From: Heterohyrax brucei
Lineage: Eukaryota > Chordata > Mammalia > Hyracoidea > Procaviidae
Direction: 5' to 3'
Length of the DNA stretch: 64,000 bases
Assembly: GCA_028571685.1 (NCBI GenBank)
Contig: CM053164.1
Coordinates: 40,226,501 to 40,290,500, forward strand
The translations under genes were made by a program, and so were the position numbers. The notes beneath the pieces are model-generated. The model was not told the origin of the DNA. It made no database searches and was given only the letters and a program-made list of their open reading frames with translations. Positions 41,131 to 51,902 of the stretch are shown here, in pieces. Numbering within the stretch: position 1 is the first letter of the stretch; each line of letters opens with the position of its first letter.

Positions 41131-42076
41131 TGAATGTACATAGAAGATTTTCCTCTGGGACTTTTTCTGAGTTGCCGAGCCAAGTCAAGTTAGTTGGAGA
41201 TTTATTCTGGTGATGCTGAGATAAGGAAGACATGCTCAGAGCTGTGCAAGTGGCTGCTCTCTTCTCCTGTTGGCATCAGCCTAGACTAGATGCTGACCAG
41301 CAGGACTGCCAGGAGGGACAAAGACCCTCTGGACTCAGAATCCACGGTCAGGGCTACATCCTCAACATCAGCAATCAGCACAGCTGCCTCAGTTGGCTGT
41401 AGGACAGGCAGATACTCCATACCCTAGAGTGTTAATTCTCGAAAGACAGGGCCTAGCACATAGTAGGTATTTTACACATATCTGCAAGAGATGACTGAGG
41501 AGCCATTAACCCATTTGGAAGAAAGACTTTCTAATCCTGCAGTTGGAAAGGTCAGTGAGTTAGGCTTCTGGACCCTTCTAGAAGAGACTAGGGGGAAGCA
41601 GGAGGGGACAGGGCATGAGAATGCAGGGGCCACAGAATTGGGGGAGGCACTGATACTTATAGAGAGCCCTCATCATCCCTATTAAATTCTCTGGTCCCCA
41701 GAACACGAGTGGATGTGACCTCCCCCACAACCTGATTTTGCCCACAGAGGACACAGGGGCTCAGACAGGATAAGTGCCATACCCAAGGTCACCAAAAAGC
41801 TGCAAAGTAAAAACTCCTTGTCCCACAGGTACAGCCCTTTCCGTTCTCAAAGGTAACGGCTGCTGGCTGTAAGAGAAAGTTCCCTGGGGAGCAGCAGGAA
41901 GCCATGCCACTGTCACCCTCCGAGCTCTGGGACCCAGAGCAGAGTTTAGGGGTCCGGGGCCCCGGCTCTCATGCCAGTGCTTGTCGCACGTGGCGGGGTG
42001 AGGTAAGGTTCCAGGTGGGGGTCAATGGGCTGCTTCCCTTTGCAAGGGCCCCACTCTTGGTCCCTGGCGAGGCCAT
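41131..42076. other. No gene recognised
   Basis: A small L2/MIR-like end is visible at 41425-41475 (GACAGGGCCTAGCACATAGT). The rest is unassigned and becomes steadily more GC-rich to the right. A 67-codon frame at 41904-42107 is not supported by any motif. Confidence 0.45.
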
Positions 42077-43345
42077 CAAAGGGGCGGGGCCATCTGGGCT
42101 TGCCTAGGAGTTGGGGGTCTGAGCCTTAATCTCATCAAGGTGCCTCTGCCCTGAGAAGATATACGGTAAGGAGCACACACCCCACGAGCAGGACGCATCC
42201 GGAGTCCTGGTGACTTCAGGGCCAGCACACTGATTTCCCCACACCCCAGGTAGCACCCAGGATCCCCTCGCTCCAGGCTCTACCTCGCTCCGTGCCTTAG
42301 CTCCCCAGCAGCTATTTCGGGGCCTTCAATTGGCACCAGTATCTGGCTCTCGGCAGCTTCAGCTGCGTACCCCGGACCCCCGAGATCGCCCCCGCTTCTG
42401 GTCACCAGATTTCTCTCGGAAACCATTCCCAAGGCTCGGACAGATGTGGGGGAAAAGGGATCCACTCTTGCTCAAGGTCCAGAGACACCCTTCACCCTCC
42501 AGGCTAAGGAGGCAGTGATAGCCCCCAGGCCGAAGGAGCCGATTTCCTCCTGGGATCGACTGCCAAGTCTCCATTCGGGTGGCGCGGGATCCACAGGTCG
42601 CCTTGTGCGGAATCTTCCCGCGGGATCCACTCTCAAGTCTCGGGAAAAGGGATCCTCTGGCTTGAGAAATGTAATGTTTCCTCCGGGCAGACGGCACCCG
42701 GGCAGATCTAGTTCTAGGTCCCCACAACCCCCCCTTCCCTGCAACTCGGCAACTTTTCTCCCCGGGCCTCAGCAGAACAGAATCTTAGCGGCGCCCACCC
42801 GCCGCAGCCTCTCCCGGGCCCTCGCCCGCCGGGAGTGCGGGACGGACGGTCGGCCCCGTCCCCGCGCCCGCCGCGCAGCCTACCCTGGAGCAGCCGCCGG
42901 TCCGTGCTCGCCGCCGTGCGCCCGCAGCCGCGCACCTGCCGGAGCCTGGCGGGGCGAGGCTGGCAGGACGAGCGGCCAGCCGGTACCTAGAAAAGGGAAC
43001 GGCCCGGCTGGTCCACGGTCACTAGTTCCCCGAAACCGCCACCCCCAAGGGCTCCTGCGCCGCCGAACCTCGACCCCACCTGCTCCCACTCTCAACGTGG
43101 CTTCACGCCCACCCGCCCACGTCCCCCGGCAGGCGCTCAGACGTCCGTTGGGACCCCTCAGGACACGCACCGACCAGCTGCTAAGTCTGCATCCCGGAGA
43201 AACGAATGCAGACCAGGAATCAGCTGGCACCGAGTAAACGGTGGTCCAGGGACCCGCTCCTGCTGCGGGCGCGTGCCCGAGAGCGAGGAGTTCCGCACGG
43301 AGCACTGTCGCCACCTGGTGGCGAAAAGGGCACTGCTGCCGGGCC
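42077..43345. promoter_or_regulatory. CpG island, candidate promoter
   Basis: It has GC boxes (AAGGGGCGGGGCC near 42078) and a dense CpG core at about 42770-43160 made of CGCCGCGC-type sequence. This is unlike anything else in the window and sharply richer than its flanks. Such islands usually mark promoters and first exons. A donor-like CTCCAGGGTAGG is seen on the minus strand near 42880, but I cannot name an exon. Long frames in all directions here reflect GC content, including the 263-codon frame at 42446-43237. Confidence 0.6.
43308..43321 (-). promoter_or_regulatory. CTCF-like site
   Basis: The minus strand reads CCACCAGGTGGCGA. This fits the CTCF core CCASYAGRKGGCRS at 13 of 14 positions. 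It sits at the right edge of the CpG island, about 320 bases before copy 2 of the duplication becomes recognisable. Confidence 0.5.
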
Positions 43346-43569
43346 CGTGGGCCGGCGGTCTTTTGGGGGTGTTCACTGCTGAGGTTCTTAGTCAGTATTG
43401 TGAATGCATGATGCCTACTGTGACTATTTCGTTTTTGTTTTTATTTTTTTTTGGAGAGGGGGAGAGACTTGACAGAATTATCCCTGAAAGAGAAAATGTC
43501 TGTTTCTTTTGTTAGTTTTAACATATTCAGAGGTCTTCATCAAGCCATCTGTATACTGGCTAGAAGTTT
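43346..43569. other. Transition between CpG island and copy 2
   Basis: AT-rich sequence with a T-rich run at 43427-43452 and no recognised feature. The left junction of the duplication may lie here or at the SINE that follows, but window base 1 prevents a direct comparison. Confidence 0.45.
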
Positions 43570-43745
43570 GGGTAGCACAAGGGGTTTGCTGTGGGCTGCT
43601 AACCCAAAGGTTGGTGGTTCATAGTCACCCAGATCTTCTGCGGAAGAAAGGCCTGGTGAGCTACCTCTGTAACGATTACAGCCAAGAGAACCTTATGGAT
43701 CCGTTCTAAACTGTAACACATGGGTTTCTGAGTGTCGGAATCACA
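43570..43745 (-). repeat. AfroSINE at the left visible edge of copy 2
   Basis: GGTAGCACAAGGGGTTTGCT, CTAACCCAAAGGTTGGTGGT, GCGGAAGAAAGGCCTGGTGA and GAGTGTCGGAATCACATCCA make up a complete minus-strand long-body element. Confidence 0.85.
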
Positions 43746-43987
43746 TCCACAGCAGCAGGGCGTGTCAGCTCCTGGGAGAGACAGTGCTGAAGTAGCTGGC
43801 ACTGAGCCTACAGACTATTTAAAGGTAACTGCACAAGTACACTGAATTGCATTCTGCAATCGTATCTGCACTTACTGAGTGGCAGCTAGACCTTGATGGA
43901 GCTACAAACAGGAAGAAAATAAATGATCACATCATTGTATGACTGCAGGAAAATGGGAGGGAGCTGTCTTGCCATGTCATTTTCTCA

Positions 43988-44060
43988 AGGGTGTGTGTGT
44001 CTGTGTGTGTGTGAGCACGCACACACGTGTGTGCCTGTGTGCGTGTACGTGTGTGTGTCT
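43988..44060. repeat. (GT)n microsatellite, copy 2
   Basis: Same flanks as 357-449 but with much shorter, interrupted GT runs. Confidence 0.92.
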
Positions 44061-44373
44061 GTAACAAGGGCAGCCCCTGCACAGTGGGTTACACACTGTG
44101 TCCACGCTTCTTTCAGCCTATACACCATCTCTTTTGACACTGGGATCACCCATCCCATTTTAGAGATGATCACCTTTAGGATCCCTAAGGACCTTGCTTA
44201 TCATACCAGAGCTGGAGACCGTGGGGCAGGGCCCCATGAGGTCTTTAGTCCTGGGATGCCCTCCTGTCTGATCAGCAGGATCAAATTCAGTGGCTTTCAA
44301 ATATGACAGCCACTCCCAGAAGGAATTCTGTGGGTTGCGAGACAGAGAATAGTTGGCTTGAAAGTTAAAATTC

Positions 44374-44523
44374 AAAAACCAAACCTACTGCTGTCGAGTC
44401 GATTCCATCTCAGAGCAACGTTATAGAATACAGTAGAGCTGCCCATAGGAGCACCTGGTGGGTTTAAAATGCAAACCTTTTGGTTAGTAGCCCTAAGACA
44501 TAACCACTATACCCTCGGGGTTT
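44374..44523 (+). repeat. AfroSINE, copy 2
   Basis: Orthologous position to 749-898, with a few substitutions (for example AACGTTATAGAATAC for AACCCTATAGAACAC). Confidence 0.9.
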
Positions 44524-44629
44524 GAATTGAAAGTTAAGAGCCTCACAATTTACCTTTACCCCTCGACAGGCTTTGCCATGGCAATTGTATGTTAGACACA
44601 AACAGGGAAGTTATTCCTTAACTCTCAGC

Positions 44630-44735
44630 TCCCCTGTCTAGAGTCAGTTCCCTGAGGACAAGATTTCTCTGTGTTGTTTACTCCTGCTTTCTGGTGATTG
44701 ACACCTAGTGACTGCTCAATAAATACTTTGTTGAA
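44630..44735 (+). repeat. L2-type LINE 3' end fragment, copy 2
   Basis: Duplicate of 1005-1110. CACCTAGTGACTGCTCAATA is the recognisable end. Confidence 0.7.
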
Positions 44736-45442
44736 AGCGTGAAAGACCAACGCCGGACACCTCTCCTACCTGACCGTGTAGGAGCTGCCTGACTCCACCT
44801 GGCAGTTTTCAATGAACCTGAAGGTGTGCACTGAGGGTTCTATGGAACTAAGTCTTCCATGTTTCTGAGAATCCTAGGTAACAGTCCTCTGCTTTGGTAT
44901 CTGCTCTTCATCCCAGAACTTGAACCCTGGAAAGAAGAAGACAGTTCTCCTCCTGGCACCCATTCCCACCACAGAGACCCCAAACCTGGACTTGTTCTCT
45001 GCCCTGATCCCACCCTCTACCCCTTAGCCTAAAATCCCAGAGATGTCTAGCTCACACTGGGTGTCAACTCTCCCACCCCTGTCAAACTTTGAGTGGAATC
45101 CTATCAATGCCAAACTACCGTTCTCAGAATCTTCCTGGTCCTTGGAGGCAGCCCCTCCTTAGTTTATCCCCCCACCCCATGCCCTCTATTCCTGGGTCCT
45201 CCCTGGTAGGTGAGAAGCTGTTGGTCAGGACCCAGCCTGAGATTCTAGCCTCCCCACTGAGGTGTCAGGTTGCAAGTTGTTTCCAAAGCCAACAGTCCTG
45301 CACCCCTTCACCGCAGCCCCTACGTTTCTCCTTCTGAGCTTATTTCCCAGTGCCACCTAGGGACTTTCCTCGAGAGAACTCTCTGACCATCTTCTGCCGG
45401 TCCTTTGGGAAGTCGGCCCTGACTGGGCTACCTCTATTTAGA

Positions 45443-45655
45443 TGCTGTCAGGTAGAACTTTTCTACCTTAATGCAGTTGTTCTGTATCTGCACTGTCCAA
45501 CATGGTGGCCACCGGTCGAGATTCGCCACTGATGAATGCCTGTTGAGCACTTGGAACGTGGTCAGCGCAGCTGACGGGTTTTAAATAACCTGTCAAAGAA
45601 CTCATGTAAATGGCCACATGTGGCTATGGCTATCATACTGGACAGTGCAGCTGTA
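45443..45655 (+). mobile_element. Ancient hAT-type MER remnant, copy 2
   Basis: Duplicate of 1819-2032, with the same CCAACATGGTGGCCACC and CCACATGTGGCTATGGCTA arms. Confidence 0.7.
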
Positions 45656-47283
45656 GACACCATACTCCCTGACGGAGATCACTTCACGCATTTTCACTGA
45701 TGCCTACCTATTTCATCGTTTCGCTTCTCCTGTCATATACCAGCTTCTGATGGTGACAGACATATACTCTGAAATGTTCCTGCTCAACGCCAGACCTCTC
45801 TGCCCAAGCAGTGCCCTCTGTCTGAACACCCACGGAAGCAGCAGCCAAATCAAACCATGCACTGACCATCAAGAATGAATCACAGCACTTGCTAGAACGG
45901 TATGGACACGGGTTGTCTTTTCTGTGATGCGGCTGAGCCTCAGGACGTCAGCCTGGCACTACCAGGGGCTAGCACTTTTAGAGAGAATCTGAGAGTTGGC
46001 CTGAGGCTGAAGACAAACCAGTCGTCATCAGGGCTGAGAGATGGAGAGACATCACCTGAAAAGACTGTTGTGCACCCGGGTCCACATGTGCCTGGAGCTA
46101 TACCAAACACCTCTTTATTCGGGAAGCCAGGTTGAGTTGAGCTTCTGTTACTCACAGCCTAAGACAACATCAGCACCAAGGGTGGCCTGCCTGATCATCA
46201 AGCTATGCATAGGCTTCCAGCAAGCAAGGTGTGCACAGGCTTAATCGTGTTTCCTAATATGTAGTGCATATTTTCACATCAGTTCTCTGATACTGTGTAA
46301 ACTGGGTGAAATCGTGTGTTACAGGTTGGTAAGTGAGGAAGCCTAAGTAAGCCCGTGTGTACCTTGCTTGTTGGCTCATCTGTCGGTGACAAACACTATT
46401 CTGGGCCTTACCTTAGGCTGGATTATGGGGATAAAGACAGATAAGATACTGTCTTAACTTGCCTTCCCAAAAGTAACAGCCTACTGAGAAAATCTTCAGG
46501 TTGAAGAGAAATTGAAAAGTGTGTCCCCTCGATGAGAATCACCAAGGTGGAAAGGTGGGTCACACAGTTGGTAACAGTCCCAACACCTGGTGTGGGACTG
46601 GATCTTGGTGAATCCCTCACATGCCTTCCCCTACCCAGGAAACACCACACCCTCAACCTATCCAGATACAGAGTTGCCTTGTTCCCCTCCATCTAGCCCA
46701 GCCAGTGGTCTAGAGGGAAGGACTGCGGACCTAGGGAACTGGTAAGGAAAACTCACCTACTACACACACGCATAGAGACACACACAACTCCCAGATCTGC
46801 TTATCACATGCCTGGGCTTTGTTCTCCAGCCTGAAGTAGAAGAACTTTGGGGAGGTCACAAGTTGAGGTCCAAAGTCAGTGCCTCTAAGCAGAGGAAGCC
46901 ACATTCGATTTCAAGTGGTGATTCTGGAGGGAAGACTGGTTTGTGATGGGGGGAGAAGAAGCGAAAACTAGGGGAGTCCCAAGCTTTGTCCAGGGTTCAA
47001 ATGGGCTCCAAAGGGATTGTATCCAATACCGCGTGTATTGGCATGTGTGAAGCTGTCTGTGAATGTCAGTCACATTGCTGGTAGGTCATCGTGAACTTTT
47101 AACCATATGCTCGGAGCAAACCATCACCTCCAAAAGGTTAAGTTCCTCTCATCTCGGAGGTGGCATTCTATATGTAGATGGGAAAGCTGAGGCTCAGAAC
47201 CATTCTATGATTTGTCCTATGACCAACTTGTAGCAGACCCTGTAACAGAACCAGGAATTTGACTTCCCTGCCTGTCAAGCTGG
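45656..47283. other. No gene recognised, copy 2
   Basis: Counterpart of 2033-3658, with the same lack of coding signatures. Small frames present in copy 1 are altered here, arguing that none is a gene. Confidence 0.5.
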
Positions 47284-47445
47284 CGCTCTGGTGGCTCAGT
47301 GCTTAAAAACGTGGCTGCTAACCAAGAAGTTGGCAGTTTGAATCCACCAGCCACTCTTGGAAACCGTACGAAGTGCTACTCTGTCCTGTAGAGTTCTCGG
47401 GAGTCAGAATTCACTCGATGGCATGGGTTTGAGTTTTGGGTTTGG
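47284..47445 (-). repeat. AfroSINE, copy 2
   Basis: Duplicate of 3660-3822: GCGCTCTGGTGGCTCAGTGC to TCACTCGATGGCATGGGTTT. Confidence 0.9.
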
Positions 47446-48229
47446 CTATACAGCTCAGAGAATTAGCTGAGAGACCAAAGCACAAAGCTTTGCTAGTTCT
47501 AACTTGCCCACCTTCAGGTCTCAGCGTGGAGGGCACTTCCTCCAGGGAGCCTTCCAGACACTCTCAGGCTAGACCAGGAACCCCTCTTCTGTGATCCACC
47601 CCTCCCCCCAACATTGCCCCTGATGTGGTGCTGTGCCTGGTATATAGAGGACATTGCTTACATACTCGTTGATCAATGAATTGGCACAAATACACATCTC
47701 AAACTTGGCTTGTCCAGTATCACACTTGACACCTGCCCCTTCTCCCATGATGACTGCAAACCTGCTCCTCACATGGCTCCCTCATCTCAGGTAATGACAG
47801 CTCCACGCGCCAGGTGCCCAGGTGAAAATCTCTGGAGGCATCCCTGATTCCTCATTTTCTCGCAGATCCCAAGTCCAATCTATCAGCATACTGGACAGAT
47901 TCAACCTTCAAAAATAGATCCAGAATCCATCACTTTTTCCTGTCCCTTACTCACTGCTAACCCAAGGTCTGAGCTGCTTTTGTCTCTGTTTGGGTAGCTG
48001 TGATTTCATTCTGATGGCTTTGCCTTTCCTCCTTTGGACTAGTCTCCACCCAGGAGCTAGAACCATCATTTATCATCCTGAGACAGGTCCCATCACTCCC
48101 GAGCTCAAGACCAGAAGCAGACTTCCCATCCCACTCAGAAATTAACAGCCCAACATACTGTGGTTACGGTCATGGCTTCCAGCCCTCCCCTACCTCATTC
48201 CTCTCCCGTTAACTAGCCTCCTTGCTTCT

Positions 48230-48595
48230 AAACGCACCGGTGCACACCAACCGAAGGACCTTCGCACATGCTCCTTCCTTTGCTTTGAATGTTCCTCTCC
48301 CACGTATCCACATGGCTTCTTTCACCCCCAACGTCAGGTCCTTATTAGAGCATCACCTTCTTGTGAGTTCTCCCCCCACCATCCCTCAATCACTCGCTCT
48401 CCGCCTTCCCTGATTCCCTTTTCTCTATGGCATTTGTTTTCCTCTGCTATATCACGTATCGACTTGTCTTTTTCATCACTGGCACTCTCTCCTCCTAGAG
48501 TATAAGCACCATGAGGACAGGTCCTTGATCTATTTTCCTCACTGCCAAATCTTGATCACCTAGAATGGTTCCTGACACATAGTACCAAAAGACCA
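48230..48595 (+). repeat. L2-type LINE 3' region, copy 2
   Basis: Duplicate of 4610-4975. GAGTATAAGCACCATGAGGA and CTAGAATGGTTCCTGACACA mark the end. Confidence 0.75.
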
Positions 48596-48631
48596 ACTCT
48601 TGCCTTAGAGTTGACTTCAATGGTTCCACAA

Positions 48632-48720
48632 AGATTCCAAACAGCACCTGGCAGACTCAAACTGCCGACCTTTTGGTTAGCAGCCACAGCACTCAACAGC
48701 TATGCCACCAGTGTTTCCGT
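48632..48720 (+). repeat. AfroSINE, uninterrupted, copy 2
   Basis: CACAAAGATTCCAAACAGCACCTGG runs directly into GACCTTTTGGTTAGCAGCCA. This is the pre-insertion state of the site that carries the 192-bp inverted segment in copy 1. Confidence 0.88.
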
Positions 48721-49207
48721 GGACACAGTACGTGCTCCATCAACATCTGCTGACTGCATGGATGATGGATGGGTGAGCGGAGGCATAAACAGAGCATGGT
48801 GGGTTCATGCTGTTATATCCTGTTTGTTTTTTCTGTCTTGCCCACAAAACTCTAACCTCCTTGAAAACAAGGCCTGTATTCTGTTCACCACTCTATCTAC
48901 AGGGAGGTTACACAGGGCAGGGGACTTAAAAAGTGAGAGTGGCCAACCCCATCATTTAACAGAAAAGGGCATGGAAGGTTCAGGCAGAAAGGGATTGGCT
49001 GTGGGGCCTCAGCAAGTCACCAGCTCCCACCTCTAAACTCCCAAATTCCAGTTCTGCTCCTGAGACTCATCTGTGGCTGTCTATGGCTTCTCTGGGAATG
49101 TCCATGCTCCCTGGCGAGAGTTGGTAAGAGGGCTGATCATGACCTGATCTGAGGATCTGTTGAATTTCTTCATTTCCAAACTCAAACTCTAGTAGCACTT
49201 TGGGTTT

Positions 49208-49400
49208 AGGGCCTGGAATCAGTGTTCTGATTCCCTGGGTTGGAGTCCCAGCTCTGCTACTGACTTCCTGGGCCTCAGTTTGCTCATCTGTAAAATGGGA
49301 ACAAGGATAAACCTACCTACCTCCATCAGGTGGCTCTGAGATTTACAACAAATGAGGCACTGTAAGCACTTAGAATGGAGCTTGGCATTTTCACGAAGGG
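49208..49400 (+). repeat. MIR SINE, copy 2
   Basis: Duplicate of 5775-5960 and closer to consensus at GCCTCAGTTTGCTCATCTGT and AAAATGGGAACAAGGATAA. Confidence 0.82.
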
Positions 49401-50519
49401 TGAAGAATCATTGCCTGGCTTTAAAAGTGCTGAACAAGGAGTATCCTTTCCTCTCGCTCTCCTTCCCACCCCTGATAACCACTAATAAACGTCGATCTCT
49501 ATGGATTTGCCTCTTCTAGATATTGTGTACATGTGGGATCATACAATACCTGTGTTTTCATGAGTGACTGGCTTTGTTCAGCACAGAGTGTGGTGTCAGA
49601 AAATCTGGCAAAAGATTCTGGTGATGGTTATACAGCCTTGTTCATGTAAAGAATAGTGTGAAGAAACTATTGAACTGGCAAATGTGTTATACATATGTTT
49701 TTACCAGAATAATTGTTGAGTTTTTTTTTTTAATTTACAAAGTTATGTGCCAAGACAGAGGAGAAACTGTTTAGTCCCTACCAAGCTTCCCCTTGGTGGA
49801 TTTGAACTAGCTGAAGCCCGGCCAGATGTGGTTTCAGATTATAATACCTGATTTAGGTTCCTGGGCACCTGGAAGGTTGGCATGATTTTCCCAGGTGACG
49901 TTGATCACATTATCTGGAGAACAAAACCCCATTCAAGGTCATGAGTGCCCAGAGAGCCACTGGTGCAGCCTGGAAGAGGTAAAACCACAGGCTCTATCTA
50001 GCTATGCTCTCCTGGGCTCCCTGGCTGGAATTATAGCTTTTGGGCTGCTGTTAAGCTGAGTGATTTGGGGTAGGGGAAAACAAATCACCTGCCCTTCACC
50101 AGGGCCCTGCAACTTAATTGCTGGCTAGCAGCTGAACTTTCTCTAAGCCTAGAAGTAAAAAGCCTCTGCAGTCTGACCCCAGCCTGTCTGCCTAGGCTGG
50201 TCACCCTCCTCCTCACTGTCATTCTGCCTCCTGCAGTCCACACCTGCATTTTATCCCCTTGAACTTTCACAACCCCCCACCAGCCCACTTTCCAGAGAGG
50301 TAAGGTGACTTTTCAAAGGTCCTACAGCTGGGAAGGGGAGGAGCTGGGTCTCTTTCCACAGCACTCTGCTCAGTGATGAATGCCAGATCTGCCTAGCCTG
50401 GGGCGCTGACTGCTTTCTTTTCCACATGGGCAAACTGTGACCCAGAGACGTGGGGGTGGCTCCCCCCCACGTCACACAACTGAGAAGTGGTAGAGTGATT
50501 GTTCCTTTTGCACACCCAG
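49401..50519. other. No gene recognised, copy 2
   Basis: Counterpart of 5961-7099. No exon or named repeat could be supported. Confidence 0.5.
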
Positions 50520-51410
50520 CATTCATCAAAAGAATTTCAAGACCCCTACAGAATGGGGAAAAGCACTTGGCAACTCTATGTCAGACTGACGTCTGATCTC
50601 CATAATCTCTAAAGTATTACAAAATATCAACAAGGAAAGGATCAATAATCCAATTAAGCGATGGGCAACAGGGATGGCAGACATTTCTCTAAAGAGGAGA
50701 TCCAGGCAGCCGAGCGACACACGCAGAATTGCTCACCGTCGATAGCTATGAAAGAAAGTGAAACCCAAACTACAATGAGATACCGTCTCACCCTAACAAG
50801 GTTGGCCAGGATCCAAAATACACAAAACAACAAATGCTGGAGAGGCTTTGGAGAGATTGGAAGTCTCCTACACTGCTGGTGGGATTGCAAAATGGTACCA
50901 CCTCTTTGGAAAACAGTCTGGGGCTTCCTTAAAAAGCTGGAGATACATATCCCATTTGATCCTGTAATTCCACTGCTCGGAATTTATCCTTCAGAAAGCA
51001 AGGTTGTCCCATGAACAGACATGTCCAGGGATGTTTGTTGGAGCACAGTAGTCCACAGTAGCTAAAAGTTTCAGTGAACCCCGATGCCCATCAACAGATG
51101 AATGGATAAGCAAACTATGATACATATACTCAGTGGAACACCATGCTATGGTGAAAAACAGTGACGATTTTAGAAAACAGCTCCTAACATGGTCTGATTT
51201 GGAAGAGATCATGCTGAGTGAAATCAACCAGTGTCAAAGGGACCCATTTTGTACGACAGCCCTGTTATAAGGACTTCACAAGAGAATTATCGACAGAAGA
51301 AAATGACTGTTTTGGCTACAAGGCTGGGTGGGGGGCTGAGAGTTTATCATAGACGAGATCATTGATAGACGTTAGAAATTTTATTCTTTTACAGTAATTA
51401 ATAAAAAATA
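50520..51410 (+). mobile_element. L1 3' end, 5'-truncated, copy 2
   Basis: Duplicate of 7100-7990 with the same ORF2p C-terminal text (HCWWDCKMVPPLW, IPFDPVIPLLGIYPSES). It has the same breakpoint at the left, so the insertion predates the duplication. Confidence 0.85.
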
Positions 51411-51655
51411 AAAGTGTTAAAAACCAAAATAATGATAGCTAAATGCCGAAATAGAAAAGATACAGAAAAATACTAATTGAAAAAGCAAGATGCTTTTGAG
51501 ACGAGAAGAAATAAATGATTACTTGGCTTTAAAATAAGTTTTAAAAATTCGATTGTGGTTATATGTGCCAGAGAAATACATCTGCATCATACATAGTTTA
51601 ATAAATACACGTATAACAAAAGAAAGTTGCTTTAGTCTTCTCTAACGGAAAAAAA
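51411..51655. other. AT-rich spacer upstream of the pseudogene
   Basis: Strongly diverged from 7991-8230 up to about 51625, then suddenly near-identical. No gene is seen. Confidence 0.6.
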
Positions 51656-51659
51656 AAAA

Positions 51660-51731
51660 AGCTCTTAGTGCACGCCCCGCCCTGAGCGCGCGCGCACGCT
51701 CCTTCCTCCGTGCGCGCGCTCTGTGCACGGG
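51660..51731 (+). promoter_or_regulatory. GC-rich, promoter-like segment, copy 2
   Basis: The same CGCCCCGCCC element and GCGCGCGCAC / GTGCGCGCGC runs as at 8245-8312. This copy reads GAGCGCGCGCGCACG where copy 1 reads GAGTGCGCGCGCACG. Confidence 0.42.
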
Positions 51732-51902
51732 CCCATTGACGAGGGCAAGTTTAAAGGCGTTGTCCCGGCAACCAGCAAAACTGTGCGTTTGCCTGTTGCC
51801 CCAGTGGGCAGGTGTGGGAGAAACGCTCAGCGCTTGGCTCAAAAACAAACCCTGTCTTCGAGTCTATTCCAGCTCAAAGACCAACCTTCTGGAACTGCTC
51901 CG

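Noticed and set aside
42446..43237. 263-codon plus-strand open frame in the CpG island
   Set aside because: Composition is Pro/Arg/Ala/Gly-rich, as expected of random CpG-dense DNA. Equally long frames occur on the other strand and no family motif is visible.
42880..43314. 144-codon minus-strand open frame in the CpG island
   Set aside because: Overlaps the previous frame and is equally low-complexity. It could be part of a first exon, but nothing in the sequence proves it.
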